A stretch of DNA of 64,000 nucleotides, from positions 62,001 to 126,000 of the forward strand of contig NZ_JAERSD010000009.1 in assembly GCF_017912555.1 (NCBI RefSeq), given 5' to 3'. Of the stretch, positions 16,518-25,897 are shown in pieces. Below the pieces are notes generated by a model. It had not been told where the DNA came from, did no database searches, and was given only the letters and a program-made list of their open reading frames with translations. Made by a program: the position numbers and the translations under genes. This stretch comes from Bacillus sp. REN3 (GTDB lineage Bacteria; Bacillota; Bacilli; Bacillales; Cytobacillaceae). Numbering within the stretch: position 1 is the stretch's first letter; each line of letters begins with the position of its first letter.

Positions 16518-17891
16518 TCAGGCAGTTGCAGCCTGGTGCTGTGATTGCTTTGCTTTTTCGATGCGTGCCATTTTGATTGTTTTGTACATGTTATACGCCA
16601 GGAAGAACTGGGCTGCGTACATCATCGTTCCGCCGATTGCCCGCCCCTGCACGTAAGGCTCCATCATCAGAACTGTCTGAAGGAATGGAACGCCATCGAT
16701 CCATGCGAATCCCTGGATGACACCGCCAATCCATAAAGAGAACGCGAAGGTCAGGAAGCCGACAGTCGATAACCAGAAATGCGCTTCCATTGCCCGTTTA
16801 CTGAACATTTCACGACCAACGATTTTAGGAAGGATGTAGTAAATGGCTGCGAACGATGTGAAAGAAAACGCGCCAAAAGGACCCATATGTGCATGGCCGA
16901 CCGTCCAGTGGGTGAACTTGATGACCGAACTTACAGAAGGCAGTGACTGAAGCGGGCCCTGAAGGCATGCGAATAAATAAAAAATCGTACCAGCCATTGT
17001 GAATCGAAGCGGCACGCTTGTTCTTGTTTTTGCCCATGAACCTTTCATTGTTCCCCAGAAGTTGGCAAGAACTGCCCAAACGGGGATCAGGAGCACGATG
17101 GATGGGATGACTCCCGCTTTTGAAATCCATCCGGGAATTGGCCCATTCATCAAGTGGTGGGGACCATTCCAAACATAAAAAGTAGCGATTGCCCAGAAGC
17201 CGATCATCGAGAGCTGATGGCTGTATAGGGGACGTCCGGTCAATATTGGCAACAGGTAATAAATTTGTCCGACCCCGACCGTCGTCATCCAGAGGCCGAT
17301 TGCATTATGTCCCAGGAACCAGCCCATCAGGCCCTGCTGGACACCGCTTGGCACCAGTGATGCAGGGAAATTGCCGACAATCCATGTCAATGGCAGCCAT
17401 AGCAGGGAGCCGAGGAAATACCAGAGGCTGACATACAGCATTTTTTCCTGCCTCTGTCCTACCGTCTTGAACAGGTTATAAGCGACCAGCCCGATTGCAG
17501 CCAGTACCTGTACGTCTACCCAAAGAGGGAATTCACCATATTCAATGACTTCTGTCTGGCCAAATAACAAGGCGAAGAAACCCTCCAGGATGATGATGTT
17601 ATATAAGACCAAAGAAAAATTCCCCAGCTTCTCGCTGTAAACCTTCGTTTTAGCAAGCTTCGGGATCATGTAAAACATCGAACCAACATACGCCATGGAA
17701 AGCCATGCATAAATGACGAGCATGACGTGCGCTGAGCGGACATGGCCATATGTTGTCCAACGATTGTTCAACAGATCTGGCCAAATCTGCTTTGTTGCCG
17801 TTAGAAGTCCCAAGCTCATGCCAATGATGATCCATATGACCGCAGCAATGAACCAATTCTTTGAAGAACTCCATTTTTCGTCTGTAAACAT
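16518..17891 (-). CDS. ccoN: cbb3-type cytochrome c oxidase catalytic subunit I (CcoN/FixN)
   Basis: 457 aa from ATG 17891 (GGGAG 8 nt upstream); an upstream in-frame start at 17933 adds 14 unlikely residues. Twelve hydrophobic helices. Haem/copper ligands: RSAHVML (low-spin haem), GHNAIGLWMT and NGPHHL (CuB histidines) with the cbb3-specific Tyr in FYVWNGPHHL, and HWTVGHAHMG (high- and low-spin haem ligands). The helix-VII Tyr and FixO partner distinguish it from cNOR. Reduces O2 with high affinity as the terminal oxidase of low-oxygen respiration. Confidence 0.92.
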   Translation of the reverse strand: MFTDEKWSSSKNWFIAAVIWIIIGMSLGLLTATKQIWPDLLNNRWTTYGHVRSAHVMLVIYAWLSMAYVGSMFYMIPKLAKTKVYSEKLGNFSLVLYNIIILEGFFALLFGQTEVIEYGEFPLWVDVQVLAAIGLVAYNLFKTVGQRQEKMLYVSLWYFLGSLLWLPLTWIVGNFPASLVPSGVQQGLMGWFLGHNAIGLWMTTVGVGQIYYLLPILTGRPLYSHQLSMIGFWAIATFYVWNGPHHLMNGPIPGWISKAGVIPSIVLLIPVWAVLANFWGTMKGSWAKTRTSVPLRFTMAGTIFYLFACLQGPLQSLPSVSSVIKFTHWTVGHAHMGPFGAFSFTSFAAIYYILPKIVGREMFSKRAMEAHFWLSTVGFLTFAFSLWIGGVIQGFAWIDGVPFLQTVLMMEPYVQGRAIGGTMMYAAQFFLAYNMYKTIKMARIEKAKQSQHQAATA

Positions 17892-18068
17892 TTTGACACT
17901 CCCTTGTTCATAAAATAAACACAAATATTTCACATTTTCTTCACAATCTGCTACTAAAATGATACATCTCTTAAACGAATTAAGTTATTCGATTTCTTTA
18001 TCACTCCATTCGATTGTTTTATGGATGCTTTTTTAAAACGAATTTGCCCCATTTTTTACGGTCAAGGC

Positions 18069-18101
18069 AAAAAAAAAAACAGAGCGGGTGAAACCGCTCT
18101 G
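18069..18101 (-). terminator. Terminator after 40-aa ORF
   Basis: On the minus strand CAGAGCGG, loop TTTCAC, CCGCTCTG and a run of T, isolating the 40-aa gene from ccoN. Confidence 0.9.
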
Positions 18102-18112
18102 TCAACGAACCA

Positions 18113-18235
18113 TTAATTTTGTTCTTCTTTTTTGTTATGTTTTTTTCGCATTGTATCAAGGATGAAGATAATAAGGATTGGCACCCCTATGTAATAAAGA
18201 AAATCGAAGTAGAATCCGAGTGATTGATGATCCAT
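18113..18235 (-). CDS. 40-aa single-pass membrane protein
   Basis: MDHQSLGFYF start, a hydrophobic helix (about 8-28: FDFLYYIGVPILIIFILD) and a strongly basic tail RKKHNKKEE. TGGAGG lies 8 nt before ATG 18235 and a good terminator follows, so expression is likely despite its size. Situated between ccoN and a divergent CcoS-like gene; size and topology recall CcoQ/FixQ, but the sequence is not diagnostic. Confidence 0.6.
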   Translation of the reverse strand: MDHQSLGFYFDFLYYIGVPILIIFILDTMRKKHNKKEEQN

Positions 18236-18382
18236 AATCTAGCCTCCAAATAAATTTGACCACATTGTAATTCGAAAAAGGATTTATGGCAACCCCCTCA
18301 AAAATTCCCTGGACGGTTTTTTGATTTTCTGTTAGAGTATGTCGGTAGAAACAGATCATTCATTTCGGAAGGAGGTACACCA

Positions 18383-18517
18383 ATGGCAGCAGGAGCGTGG
18401 ATTTTACTGATGATCATGTTTGCCTTTACCGGTTCCGCAGGCCTCGTTTGGTATTGGAGCAGGAAAAATGGCTTGTACGATGAAAGTGTGAAATACAGAA
18501 TGCTTGATGAAGACTAA
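18383..18517 (+). CDS. ccoS: CcoS-like cbb3 oxidase maturation peptide, 44 aa
   Basis: One transmembrane helix (4-25) followed by WYWSRKNGLYDESVKYRMLD. This matches the CcoS pattern of a WxxxxGQFDD-type turn and a C-terminal R-x-L-x-D-E-D. AAGGAGG sits 8 nt before ATG 18383. CcoS is needed for cofactor insertion into cbb3 oxidase; the divergent oxidase cluster supports the call. The gene is easily missed because of its length. Confidence 0.72.
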   Translation: MAAGAWILLMIMFAFTGSAGLVWYWSRKNGLYDESVKYRMLDED

Positions 18518-18768
18518 GCAGCCTGGCGTTTTTTCTTTACAATCTGCAAATGTTAAGATGTCGCCTTCAGGCTATCCATTCATTACTTTAAAATAAAAAT
18601 ATCTTCTATTTATATATTATTAGCTGACATCCAGAAGCAGCTTCCATTCCCCCGTTCGATTCATGAATTTGCCGCACCGCGATCGTGTTTTTTTTTACCT
18701 CAAAATGAATATTTCCAACTGTTATAACACGATAAATAAATTTGTTCAAAAAAAATTCATAATTACTG
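18518..18768. other. AT-rich intergenic region upstream of sulfur cluster 2
   Basis: About 250 bp with no supported gene. Contains A/T runs and TTATAACACGATAA, a possible regulator site, but nothing I can assign. Confidence 0.4.
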
Positions 18769-18815
18769 TTGACAAAGGTATTGATTTTTTATAGTATATA
18801 CCCTGTAAGGTATAT
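18769..18815 (+). promoter_or_regulatory. Promoter with CstR-type operator, sulfur cluster 2
   Basis: TTGACA (18769-18774), 17-bp spacer, TAGTAT (18792-18797), overlapped by the palindrome ATATACC-N6-GGTATAT (18796-18815). An operator straddling the -10/start site fits repression. The inner TACC-N6-GGTA matches the site before cluster 1. B. subtilis yrkE-J is preceded by a CstR-like gene (yrkD), but none is adjacent here. Confidence 0.7.
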
Positions 18816-18901
18816 TTAATATATTCATATTGGAAATAAGGATTATTTTTTTATAAAGAAAAATACCCATTACCGTAAAAGGAAAAGGAGAGGTTCAGTA
18901 A

Positions 18902-19381
18902 ATGCAAGAAAGAAAAAGAACAACCATTGTTTTGTTCAGTGGGGATTATGACAAAGTAATGGCTGCCTATATCATTGCCAACGGCGCCGCAGCCTATGAC
19001 CATGAAGTGACCATTTTCCACACATTCTGGGGATTGAACGCCCTGAGGAAAGATGAGCCAATCAAAGTGGAAAAAACCTTCATGGAAAAATTGTTTGGTA
19101 AGATGATGCCAAGGGGTGCTGACAAGATGGGCCTTTCAAAAATGCACTTCGCGGGCTTCGGGCCAAAAATGATCAAGGACATCATGAAAAAGCATAATAC
19201 CATGCCGCTGCCGGATTTGATTGAAATGGCGAAGGAACAAGAAATCAAGCTGGTCGCCTGCCAAATGACAGTCGATCTGCTAGGCCTTAAACAGGAAGAA
19301 ATCATGGAAGGTGTAGAATTTGCAGGCGTCGGAGCTTATTTGGCTGATGCCGAAAATGGCAATGTCAACCTGTTCATTTAG
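18902..19381 (+). CDS. yrkE: DsrE/DsrF-like sulfur carrier (YrkE)
   Basis: 159 aa. DsrE fold with FSGDYDKVMAAYIIANGAAA near the start and the conserved Cys in LVACQMTVDLLG (about residue 120). A 30-residue insertion rich in Met/Lys (FGKMMPRGADKMGLSKMHF) sets it apart from the short paralogue at 3899. First gene of the yrkE-F-H-I-J operon, presumably accepting persulfide sulfur. AAGGAGAGG precedes the ATG. Confidence 0.88.
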   Translation: MQERKRTTIVLFSGDYDKVMAAYIIANGAAAYDHEVTIFHTFWGLNALRKDEPIKVEKTFMEKLFGKMMPRGADKMGLSKMHFAGFGPKMIKDIMKKHNTMPLPDLIEMAKEQEIKLVACQMTVDLLGLKQEEIMEGVEFAGVGAYLADAENGNVNLFI

Positions 19382-19418
19382 TTTTAAATAGAAAACAACT
19401 TACTTGGGAGGTCAAACA

Positions 19419-19991
19419 ATGGAAATTGTAAAAGCGAATTCCACAGTCGATGCAAAAGGGCTGGCATGCCCAATGCCGATTGTCAGGACAAAAAAAGCAA
19501 TCAATACTTTGAACCCAGGAGAGGTTTTGGAAGTACTTGCAACGGATAAAGGATCAAGGGCAGATATCCAGGCTTGGTCCAAAAGCTCAGGACACCAATA
19601 TCTTGGCACAATCGAAGAAGGGGATGTGCTGAAACACTACATCCGAAAAGCAGGCGAGGAAAAAGAAGAAATCCAATATCCAAATGTATTGTCGAACGAC
19701 GAACTAAGCAAAAAGCTTGAATCCGGTGAAGATCTTGTTATCCTGGATGTCCGCGAGCAAGCTGAATATGCTTTTGGCCATATTCCAAACGCCATTTCCA
19801 TCCCGTTTGGCGAGCTTGAAGCACGGCTGGCAGAACTAAATAAATCAAAGCCGATCATGGTCGTTTGCCGCACTGGAAATAGAAGTGACATGGCATCCCA
19901 GACCCTTTCAGACAACGGTTTTGAAAACGTATGGAATGTTGTTCCAGGCATGTCCGAGTGGAATGGGCCGACTGAATCCAAAGTAAAATAA
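19419..19991 (+). CDS. yrkF: TusA-rhodanese fusion sulfurtransferase (YrkF)
   Basis: 190 aa from ATG 19419 (GGGAGG upstream; an earlier in-frame start at 19404 overlaps that site). TusA domain with LACPMPIVRTKK, then rhodanese with DVREQAEYAFGHIPNA and active-site loop CRTGNRS. Same architecture as the protein at 3306 with many substitutions, so an old rather than recent duplication. Relays sulfane sulfur between YrkE, YrkI and the MBL enzyme. Confidence 0.92.
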   Translation: MEIVKANSTVDAKGLACPMPIVRTKKAINTLNPGEVLEVLATDKGSRADIQAWSKSSGHQYLGTIEEGDVLKHYIRKAGEEKEEIQYPNVLSNDELSKKLESGEDLVILDVREQAEYAFGHIPNAISIPFGELEARLAELNKSKPIMVVCRTGNRSDMASQTLSDNGFENVWNVVPGMSEWNGPTESKVK

Positions 19992-20033
19992 ATTTTTTTG
20001 AATACATTCATACCCGAGGAGGTAATCGTAATC

Positions 20034-21155
20034 ATGAAAGCTATGACTTCTAAAGAGGTTACCAAAAAAGTTTTCAATAAGGACCCGCTTTTTATCCTTG
20101 ATGTCCGTAACGAAGGCGACTTCCAGGATTGGAAAATCGAAGGGGAAAATTTTGAACACTTAAATATCCCATATTTTGATTTGCTTGATGGAGTAGAAGA
20201 AATCCTTGACAGGATTCCGACTGACAAAGAAGTGCTTGTCGTCTGCGCCAAGGAAGGTTCTTCCGTGATGGTAGCGGAAATGCTTGAAGAAGCAGGCCGT
20301 GAAGTATCATACCTTCAGGGTGGCATGAAAGCATGGAGCGAACATCTTGAGCCCGTCAAGGTTGGCGATTTGAAGGATGGCGGCTCCATGTACCAGTTCG
20401 TCCGCATTGGCAAAGGATGCCTGTCATATATGGTTGTTTCAAATGGCGAAGCAGCATTGATCGACGCTACAAGGATGACAGATGTATATCTTGACTTTGC
20501 GAAGGAACTTAATGTTGAAATCAAGCATGCCTTCGATACTCACCTGCACGCTGACCACATTTCAGGCGGAAGGAAAATTGCCGAAGCAACGGAAGCAACA
20601 TACTGGCTGCCTCCAAAGGATGCAGGAGAGGTTGTTTTCGATTACCAGCCGCTCGAAGATGGCAATGTCGTGAAAATTGGCGATACAAACATCGAAATCA
20701 ATGCCCTGTACTCACCGGGACACACAATTGGATCCACTTCATTTGTTGTGGATGGAAAGTACCTGCTTTCCGGAGATATCCTGTTCATCGATTCCATCGG
20801 CCGTCCGGACCTTGCCGGAAAAGCGGAAGACTGGGTTGCGGACCTGAGGGAATCCTTGTATGTACGGTATAAGCAGCTTTCTGATGAATTGCTGGTGCTG
20901 CCAGCCCACTTCATGATCATTGATGAATTGAATGAAGATGGAAGCGTATCTGAAAAGCTGGGTACATTGTTCGCGAAGAACCATGGACTGAATATCGAGG
21001 ATGAATCGGAATTCAGGAAGCTGGTAACAGAAAACTTGCCGCCGCAGCCGAATGCGTACCAGGAAATACGTAAAACCAACATGGGTAAAATCACCCCTGA
21101 TGAAGAAGAACAGAGAGAAATGGAAATAGGTCCAAACCGCTGTGCGGTAAGATAA
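20034..21155 (+). CDS. yrkH: Rhodanese / MBL-fold persulfide-processing enzyme (YrkH)
   Basis: 373 aa from ATG 20034 (GAGGAGG upstream). N-terminal rhodanese with active-site CAKEGSS; MBL domain with [21 protein letters not shown] and [16 protein letters not shown]-terminus GPNRCAVR. Predicted non-haem iron persulfide dioxygenase coupled to a sulfurtransferase domain. Third gene of the operon, about 40 bp after yrkF. Equal in length to the cluster-1 copy at 4309. Confidence 0.9.
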   Translation: MKAMTSKEVTKKVFNKDPLFILDVRNEGDFQDWKIEGENFEHLNIPYFDLLDGVEEILDRIPTDKEVLVVCAKEGSSVMVAEMLEEAGREVSYLQGGMKAWSEHLEPVKVGDLKDGGSMYQFVRIGKGCLSYMVVSNGEAALIDATRMTDVYLDFAKELNVEIKHAFDTHLHADHISGGRKIAEATEATYWLPPKDAGEVVFDYQPLEDGNVVKIGDTNIEINALYSPGHTIGSTSFVVDGKYLLSGDILFIDSIGRPDLAGKAEDWVADLRESLYVRYKQLSDELLVLPAHFMIIDELNEDGSVSEKLGTLFAKNHGLNIEDESEFRKLVTENLPPQPNAYQEIRKTNMGKITPDEEEQREMEIGPNRCAVR

Positions 21156-21190
21156 AAAGCATTAAATCACAACTTAGGAGGAATAATAAC

Positions 21191-21418
21191 ATGAACGTAG
21201 CAAAAGTATTAGACGCAAAAGGATTATCTTGTCCAATGCCAATCGTTAAGACAAAGAAAGCAATCACAGACCTGCAATCCGGGGAAGTATTAGAAATCCA
21301 CACAACTGATAAAGGAGCTGTAAAAGATCTTTCAGCATGGGCTGAATCCACCGGGAACGAACTTCTGAAGCACGAAGAAGACAACGGTGTATTCAAGTTC
21401 TGGATCAAGAAGGCGTAA
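21191..21418 (+). CDS. yrkI: TusA-family sulfur carrier (YrkI)
   Basis: 75 aa, a stand-alone TusA domain with the acceptor Cys in LSCPMPIVKTKKA and the family end WIKKA. TAGGAGG 9 nt upstream. Small cytoplasmic protein carrying sulfur as a Cys-persulfide to or from the rhodanese domains of the operon. Cluster 1 has no stand-alone TusA. Confidence 0.93.
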   Translation: MNVAKVLDAKGLSCPMPIVKTKKAITDLQSGEVLEIHTTDKGAVKDLSAWAESTGNELLKHEEDNGVFKFWIKKA

Positions 21419-21423
21419 GTGAA

Positions 21424-21455
21424 GAAAGGGGAGGATCCACTCCCTTTTCTTTTGC
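21424..21455 (+). terminator. Hairpin between yrkI and yrkJ
   Basis: GAAAGGGGAG ... CTCCCTTTTC followed by TTTT. An intra-operon terminator that would lower yrkJ expression relative to the upstream genes. Confidence 0.65.
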
Positions 21456-21510
21456 TTTCTTGAGTTGTTTTAAAGGCTTATAATCATTTTAGATAAGGAG
21501 GAAGCCGAAA

Positions 21511-22287
21511 ATGGATTTAACTTTCATAATCGTCATTTTCTTAATTGGTTTTATTGGGTCATTTATATCCGGAATGGTTGGAATCGGCGGTTCCATCATC
21601 AAATATCCCATGCTCTTATACATCCCGCCGTTATTTGGCCTGGCTGCTTTCAGCGCCCATGAAGTATCTGGAATCAGCGCTGTCCAAGTATTCTTCGCAA
21701 CGATCGGAGGCGTTTGGGCTTACCGGAAGGGGGGCTACTTGAATAAGACCTTGATCATCTATATGGGGACCAGCATCCTTGCCGGAAGCTTCATCGGGAG
21801 CTATGGTTCAAGATTGATGTCTGAAGGCGGCATCAACGTTGTTTATGGAGTCCTTGCGCTTATAGCGGCAATCATGATGTTTGTACCGAAAAAGAACATC
21901 GACGACATTCCGCTTGATCAGGTCACATTCAATAAATGGCTCGCTGCCTTTTTCGCTTTCATCGTAGGAATCGGAGCAGGTATTGTCGGCGCGGCAGGTG
22001 CATTCCTGCTTGTTCCAATCATGCTTGTTGTCCTGAAAATTCCGACAAGGATGACCATCGCCACATCGCTGGCAATCACCTTCATCTCCTCTATCGGTTC
22101 GACAGTAGGCAAGCTTGCGACTGGCCAGGTTGATTATATTCCGGCGCTTATCATGGTCGTTGCCAGCCTCATCGCATCGCCGCTTGGCGCGAACGCAGGC
22201 AAGAAGATCAATACAAAAGTGCTGCAATATATCCTGGCAATATTGATTTTGGCCACCGCCATCAAAATTTGGCTGGATATTTTATAA
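21511..22287 (+). CDS. yrkJ: TauE/SafE-family sulfite/organosulfonate exporter (YrkJ)
   Basis: 258 aa with eight hydrophobic helices. Family motifs: [21 protein letters not shown] at the N-terminus and the repeated [20 protein letters not shown] in the second half. The likely role is export of sulfite or another anion produced by persulfide oxidation in YrkH. TauE is also encoded with cstA/cstB/cstR in staphylococci, which supports that reading. AAGGAGG upstream. Confidence 0.88.
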   Translation: MDLTFIIVIFLIGFIGSFISGMVGIGGSIIKYPMLLYIPPLFGLAAFSAHEVSGISAVQVFFATIGGVWAYRKGGYLNKTLIIYMGTSILAGSFIGSYGSRLMSEGGINVVYGVLALIAAIMMFVPKKNIDDIPLDQVTFNKWLAAFFAFIVGIGAGIVGAAGAFLLVPIMLVVLKIPTRMTIATSLAITFISSIGSTVGKLATGQVDYIPALIMVVASLIASPLGANAGKKINTKVLQYILAILILATAIKIWLDIL

Positions 22288-22292
22288 TCATC

Positions 22293-22325
22293 AAAAAAAC
22301 TGAGCTTAATGGCTCAGGTTTTTTG
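22293..22325. terminator. Terminator after yrkJ
   Basis: AAAAAACTGAGC, short loop, GCTCAGGTTTTTT. It may also serve the convergent lipid-kinase gene. Confidence 0.85.
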
Positions 22326-22466
22326 GTATATTGAAAAAGTTTTGCAACCACAGGGTGGGAGAGAGCGATTCCCCCCGGTACCCAATCATGGCGATTGGCA
22401 TCCTCAATGGATGAAAAAAATAAGCACTTACAGCTTGTGATGGCTCCATATAGACAGCTTTAAACC

Positions 22467-23357
22467 TCATTTCGTTCCAGCCGGAACGAAAACTTCAAGA
22501 TGGCGAGGCAGGACTCTCGCTTTAAACGGCAATGGCCCGCCCTCATCTCCGTCGATATTAATGTAATGTCTTACAGGAGACGAAACATCGAGATATGCTG
22601 TCCTGAAATATTCAACCTCTTCACTTTCCTTCAATTCACCTTTTATCAGGGATGGAATGATTTTTGCGATTCCGGGAATCGAGCCTTTTTTTATGATGAA
22701 GGCATGGAATTTCCCATCATTAACTTCCGCTTCCGGAGCAAGAGACTCAAAGCCCCCGACTGAATTCGTCAGCGCCGCCAGCAGCAAAAAAGCCTTTCCT
22801 TCCCACTTTCCATTGTCATGCCTAATGCAAAGATCAATTAAGTCATTTGATAGGAACGATTTGGCTCCCTCAATGAAATAAGCGAATGTACCAAGCCGTG
22901 TTTTCCGTTCGGGTGAAACATGATAGGACGCCTCTGCGATTGAGCCGACAGCAAGCACATTTGCAAAATAATCATCGTTGATCTTGCCGACATCCACCCC
23001 TCTATGCGAATTTTGAAGCAAAACTTGAATGGCCTCATAAGGATCAAGCGGGATATTCAGGGCCCTTGCAAAATCGTTGACTGTTCCAAGCGGGGTGATT
23101 CCCAGCCTGGGGCGATGTGCCTGCTCGGCAAGCCCATTGATTGTTTCATTGATCGTTCCGTCTCCGCCGGCGGAGATGACCGTGTCTGTCAGCGACTCGC
23201 ACGCTTCCCGGGCGAAAGCAGTCGCATCCCCTTCTTTCCTAGTTTTCCTGACCTCTATCTCCCTATATTCATCACGTAAAGCTGCCTTTATCTGTTGAAC
23301 AAAGTCGTTTGCTTTTTCTTTGCCGGAAGATGGATTCAAGATGATCATTGCCTTCAT
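22467..23357 (-). CDS. Diacylglycerol/lipid kinase, YegS-BmrU family
   Basis: 296 aa. N-terminal kinase domain with NPSSGK (residues 8-13), the nucleotide-binding signature VISAGGDGTINETINGL and the following ITPLGTVNDFARALNIP; the C-terminal beta-sandwich holds INIDGDEGG. Phosphorylates diacylglycerol or a related lipid at the membrane. Monocistronic, convergent with the sulfur operon; GGGAGG upstream. Closest Bacillus types are YtlR and BmrU; exact substrate unknown. Confidence 0.87.
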   Translation of the reverse strand: MKAMIILNPSSGKEKANDFVQQIKAALRDEYREIEVRKTRKEGDATAFAREACESLTDTVISAGGDGTINETINGLAEQAHRPRLGITPLGTVNDFARALNIPLDPYEAIQVLLQNSHRGVDVGKINDDYFANVLAVGSIAEASYHVSPERKTRLGTFAYFIEGAKSFLSNDLIDLCIRHDNGKWEGKAFLLLAALTNSVGGFESLAPEAEVNDGKFHAFIIKKGSIPGIAKIIPSLIKGELKESEEVEYFRTAYLDVSSPVRHYINIDGDEGGPLPFKARVLPRHLEVFVPAGTK

Positions 23358-23608
23358 AGCAAAAGCCTCCCATCCTAATTTCCTTTAAATCAATGCTATT
23401 ATTTTACCTTTTCCCTTTGCCGTATAAACCGGTGGAAGTCTGATGATTATTCACAAAGAAATTAGGGTATTTAGTTATCACCCGAAATTTTATAAGGGAG
23501 TCTCTGCCAAACTTCATGGATAAAAAAGAGTTCAGTTGCCCTTGCGGCATGGTTGCAGAAGTCCTTGGTGAAAAAGCAGAGCAAACAGAGAGAGGAGAAA
23601 TTGGGTCA

Positions 23609-24388
23609 ATGCGCAAAAAATGGTTATTATACATGCTATTATTCCTGATGGCTTTTGTGCTGTCTGCCTGTGCTGAGAAGGAACAGCTTGAGGACGGCGC
23701 AAAGCTGATCGACAAGGATGAACTTACTTTTACCGCTTCAGGTGAGTTCAAACCGTTCAGTTATCTTAACGATGATCTGACGATGACAGGCTTCGACATC
23801 GAAGTAGGGGAAGCACTTGCCAGGGAAATGGGCTTGGAGCCTGTCCAAAAAAGGATGAAGTTCAAGGGAATTGTTGAAGGAGTCAAGACTGGCCGTGCGG
23901 ATGTAGCTGTAGCGAGCCACACGATCAACCCCCAGCGAAGCAAGCACGTTTTATTCTCTACCCCGTATTATTACTCCGGGCCCCAGATTTTCACCCGCCC
24001 AGATAGCAATATCAAAACCGTAGATGATCTGAAAGGGAAGGAAGTTGCTGTAGCAAAGGGATCAACCTATGCGGATACAGCCTCGAAGTACACTTCTAAC
24101 ATTAAAATGTATGACAGTGACATCACTGCCTTGAAAGCCTTGAGCAGCGGAAGGCATGATGCTGTGATCACGGATTTTGTCACCGGGAAAAGCGCGGCCA
24201 AGGAAGGCTTTAAAATAACCGGCAAACAGTTGATTGAAAGAAGTGAGCAGGCCGTGGTTATTCCGAAGGACAATCCTGAGCTTCTTAAAAGAGTCAACGA
24301 AGCGCTGGAAAAGCTTCGGAAGGACGGTACCCTCTCAAAAATCAGCCAAAAATACTTCGGGGAAGACATCACCAAGAAGCCCGAGTAA
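23609..24388 (+). CDS. Amino-acid ABC transporter substrate-binding lipoprotein
   Basis: 259 aa from ATG 23609 (GAGAGGAGA upstream). An in-frame ATG at 23516 would bury the signal peptide behind 31 polar residues. Lipobox FVLSACA (Cys near 22). Solute-binding protein family 3: FKPFSYLNDDLTMTGFDIEVGEALA, MKFKGIVEGVKTGRADVAVAS and GSTYADTA. Delivers a polar amino acid, perhaps cystine, arginine or glutamine, to the permease and ATPase encoded next. Confidence 0.88.
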   Translation: MRKKWLLYMLLFLMAFVLSACAEKEQLEDGAKLIDKDELTFTASGEFKPFSYLNDDLTMTGFDIEVGEALAREMGLEPVQKRMKFKGIVEGVKTGRADVAVASHTINPQRSKHVLFSTPYYYSGPQIFTRPDSNIKTVDDLKGKEVAVAKGSTYADTASKYTSNIKMYDSDITALKALSSGRHDAVITDFVTGKSAAKEGFKITGKQLIERSEQAVVIPKDNPELLKRVNEALEKLRKDGTLSKISQKYFGEDITKKPE

Positions 24389-24425
24389 AACAATCGATAA
24401 ATAGAATAGAAGGGATGTTGGAGAT

Positions 24426-25091
24426 TTGCCAAGCATAGGACATATTTTAAATACGCTGATTGACAGCAAGGATTTATTTATTGACGCCATGCTGCTTACC
24501 TTGCAGCTTACCGTTGTGTCTATTTTAGTGGGAATAGTCATCGGTCTTTTCTTTGCACTTTTAAAAATATCGAACATAAAAGTATTGGGCTGGATTTCGG
24601 ACGCCTATGTTTATCTTGTCAGAGGTACGCCGCTGATCGTCCAGATTTTCATTTTGTATTTCGGGATCAGCGGGATATTCCTCATTCCTGACTTTTGGGC
24701 GGCGGCTCTGGCCCTGGCCTTCCATAATGGCGCCTATATCGCGGAAATTTTCCGGGGCACGATCCAGTCAGTCGACAGGGGCCAGATGGAGGCGGGGCGC
24801 TCGCTTGGGATGTCCAAATCATTGACGATGAGGAGGATTATTCTCCCGCAGGCTTTCCGCCGCTCGCTTCCGCCACTTGGCAACCAGTTCATCATCGGGC
24901 TCAAGGATTCGTCCCTTGCAGCCTTCATTTCAATGAACGAGCTGTTCAACGTAGCGACCACACTTGGATCAAACAACTTTGACGAGATGACATACCTGCT
25001 GATTGTTGCGTTCTACTATCTCGTACTTGTTGCGCTGCTGACATGGATGGTAAGCATGATTGAAAAGAAACTGGCTGTAAGTGACAGGTAA
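24426..25091 (+). CDS. Amino-acid ABC transporter permease
   Basis: 221 aa, TTG start with TTGGAG upstream. Five transmembrane helices of the HisM/GlnP type; the EAA loop is [21 protein letters not shown] (about 120-140), contacting the ATPase. The N-terminus [18 protein letters not shown] is typical. Second gene of a three-gene polar amino acid importer. Confidence 0.9.
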   Translation: MPSIGHILNTLIDSKDLFIDAMLLTLQLTVVSILVGIVIGLFFALLKISNIKVLGWISDAYVYLVRGTPLIVQIFILYFGISGIFLIPDFWAAALALAFHNGAYIAEIFRGTIQSVDRGQMEAGRSLGMSKSLTMRRIILPQAFRRSLPPLGNQFIIGLKDSSLAAFISMNELFNVATTLGSNNFDEMTYLLIVAFYYLVLVALLTWMVSMIEKKLAVSDR

Positions 25092-25105
25092 AGGAGGGCA
25101 AATTA

Positions 25106-25849
25106 GTGTATAAAACTGAAATAATCCATATCGAGAATTTGAATAAATCATACGGGGACCTTCATGTCCTAAAGGATATCAATTTGACGGTAAAAGAAAG
25201 TGAGGTTGTCTGCCTCGTTGGAGCCAGCGGCTCGGGAAAGAGTACGCTGCTCCGATGCATCAACTTCCTTGAGAAGAAGGACAATGGCAAAATCATTATT
25301 GGAGGAAAGGAAGTCACCCAGGACACCCATGACATCAATGACGTGCGCCAGAAGGTAGGGATGGTGTTCCAGCACTTCAACCTGTTTCCGCATATGACTG
25401 TCCTGAAAAATGTCATTGAAGCCCCGATCCATGTCAAGAAGGTTGAAAAGAGTGATGCAATCAAACAGGCACGCGAGCTTCTTCGCAAGGTCGGCCTTGA
25501 AGATAAAGCGGATGTTTATCCGAGCAAGCTGTCAGGTGGCCAAAAGCAAAGGGTTGCGATTGCTCGGGCGCTTGCGATGAAGCCGGACATCATGCTGTTT
25601 GACGAACCGACATCGGCTCTCGACCCGGAACTGGTCGGGGAGGTATTGTCCACGATGAAGGAATTGGCAGAAGAGGGGATGACCATGGTCGTCGTTACCC
25701 ACGAAATGGGTTTTGCCCGTGAGGTCGCCGACTGGATTGTTTACATGGACAATGGAAATATCGTGGAAGTAGCGAAGCCAGAAGAGTTCTTCAGCAATCC
25801 GAAGGAAGAGCGTACAAGGGAATTCATCCAGACGACGGTACTGAAATAG
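25106..25849 (+). CDS. Amino-acid ABC transporter ATP-binding protein
   Basis: 247 aa, GTG start with AAAGGAGGG. Walker [11 protein letters not shown]-loop [13 protein letters not shown], signature [15 protein letters not shown], Walker [17 protein letters not shown] and switch His in VVVTHEMGF: a complete PAAT-family ATPase (GlnQ/ArtP type). Energises the permease encoded 14 bp upstream. Confidence 0.93.
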   Translation: MYKTEIIHIENLNKSYGDLHVLKDINLTVKESEVVCLVGASGSGKSTLLRCINFLEKKDNGKIIIGGKEVTQDTHDINDVRQKVGMVFQHFNLFPHMTVLKNVIEAPIHVKKVEKSDAIKQARELLRKVGLEDKADVYPSKLSGGQKQRVAIARALAMKPDIMLFDEPTSALDPELVGEVLSTMKELAEEGMTMVVVTHEMGFAREVADWIVYMDNGNIVEVAKPEEFFSNPKEERTREFIQTTVLK

Positions 25850-25856
25850 CATGATG

Positions 25857-25897
25857 CAAACAGTCCTGCAAATCGAATGCGGGACTGTTTGTTTTTT
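25857..25897 (+). terminator. Terminator of amino-acid ABC operon
   Basis: CAAACAGTCC ... GGGACTGTTTG followed by TTTTTT. Confidence 0.88.

Noticed and set aside
23358-23608. T-box or SAM riboswitch before the amino-acid ABC operon
   Set aside because: No T-box sequence or SAM core motif could be found; the leader stays unassigned.
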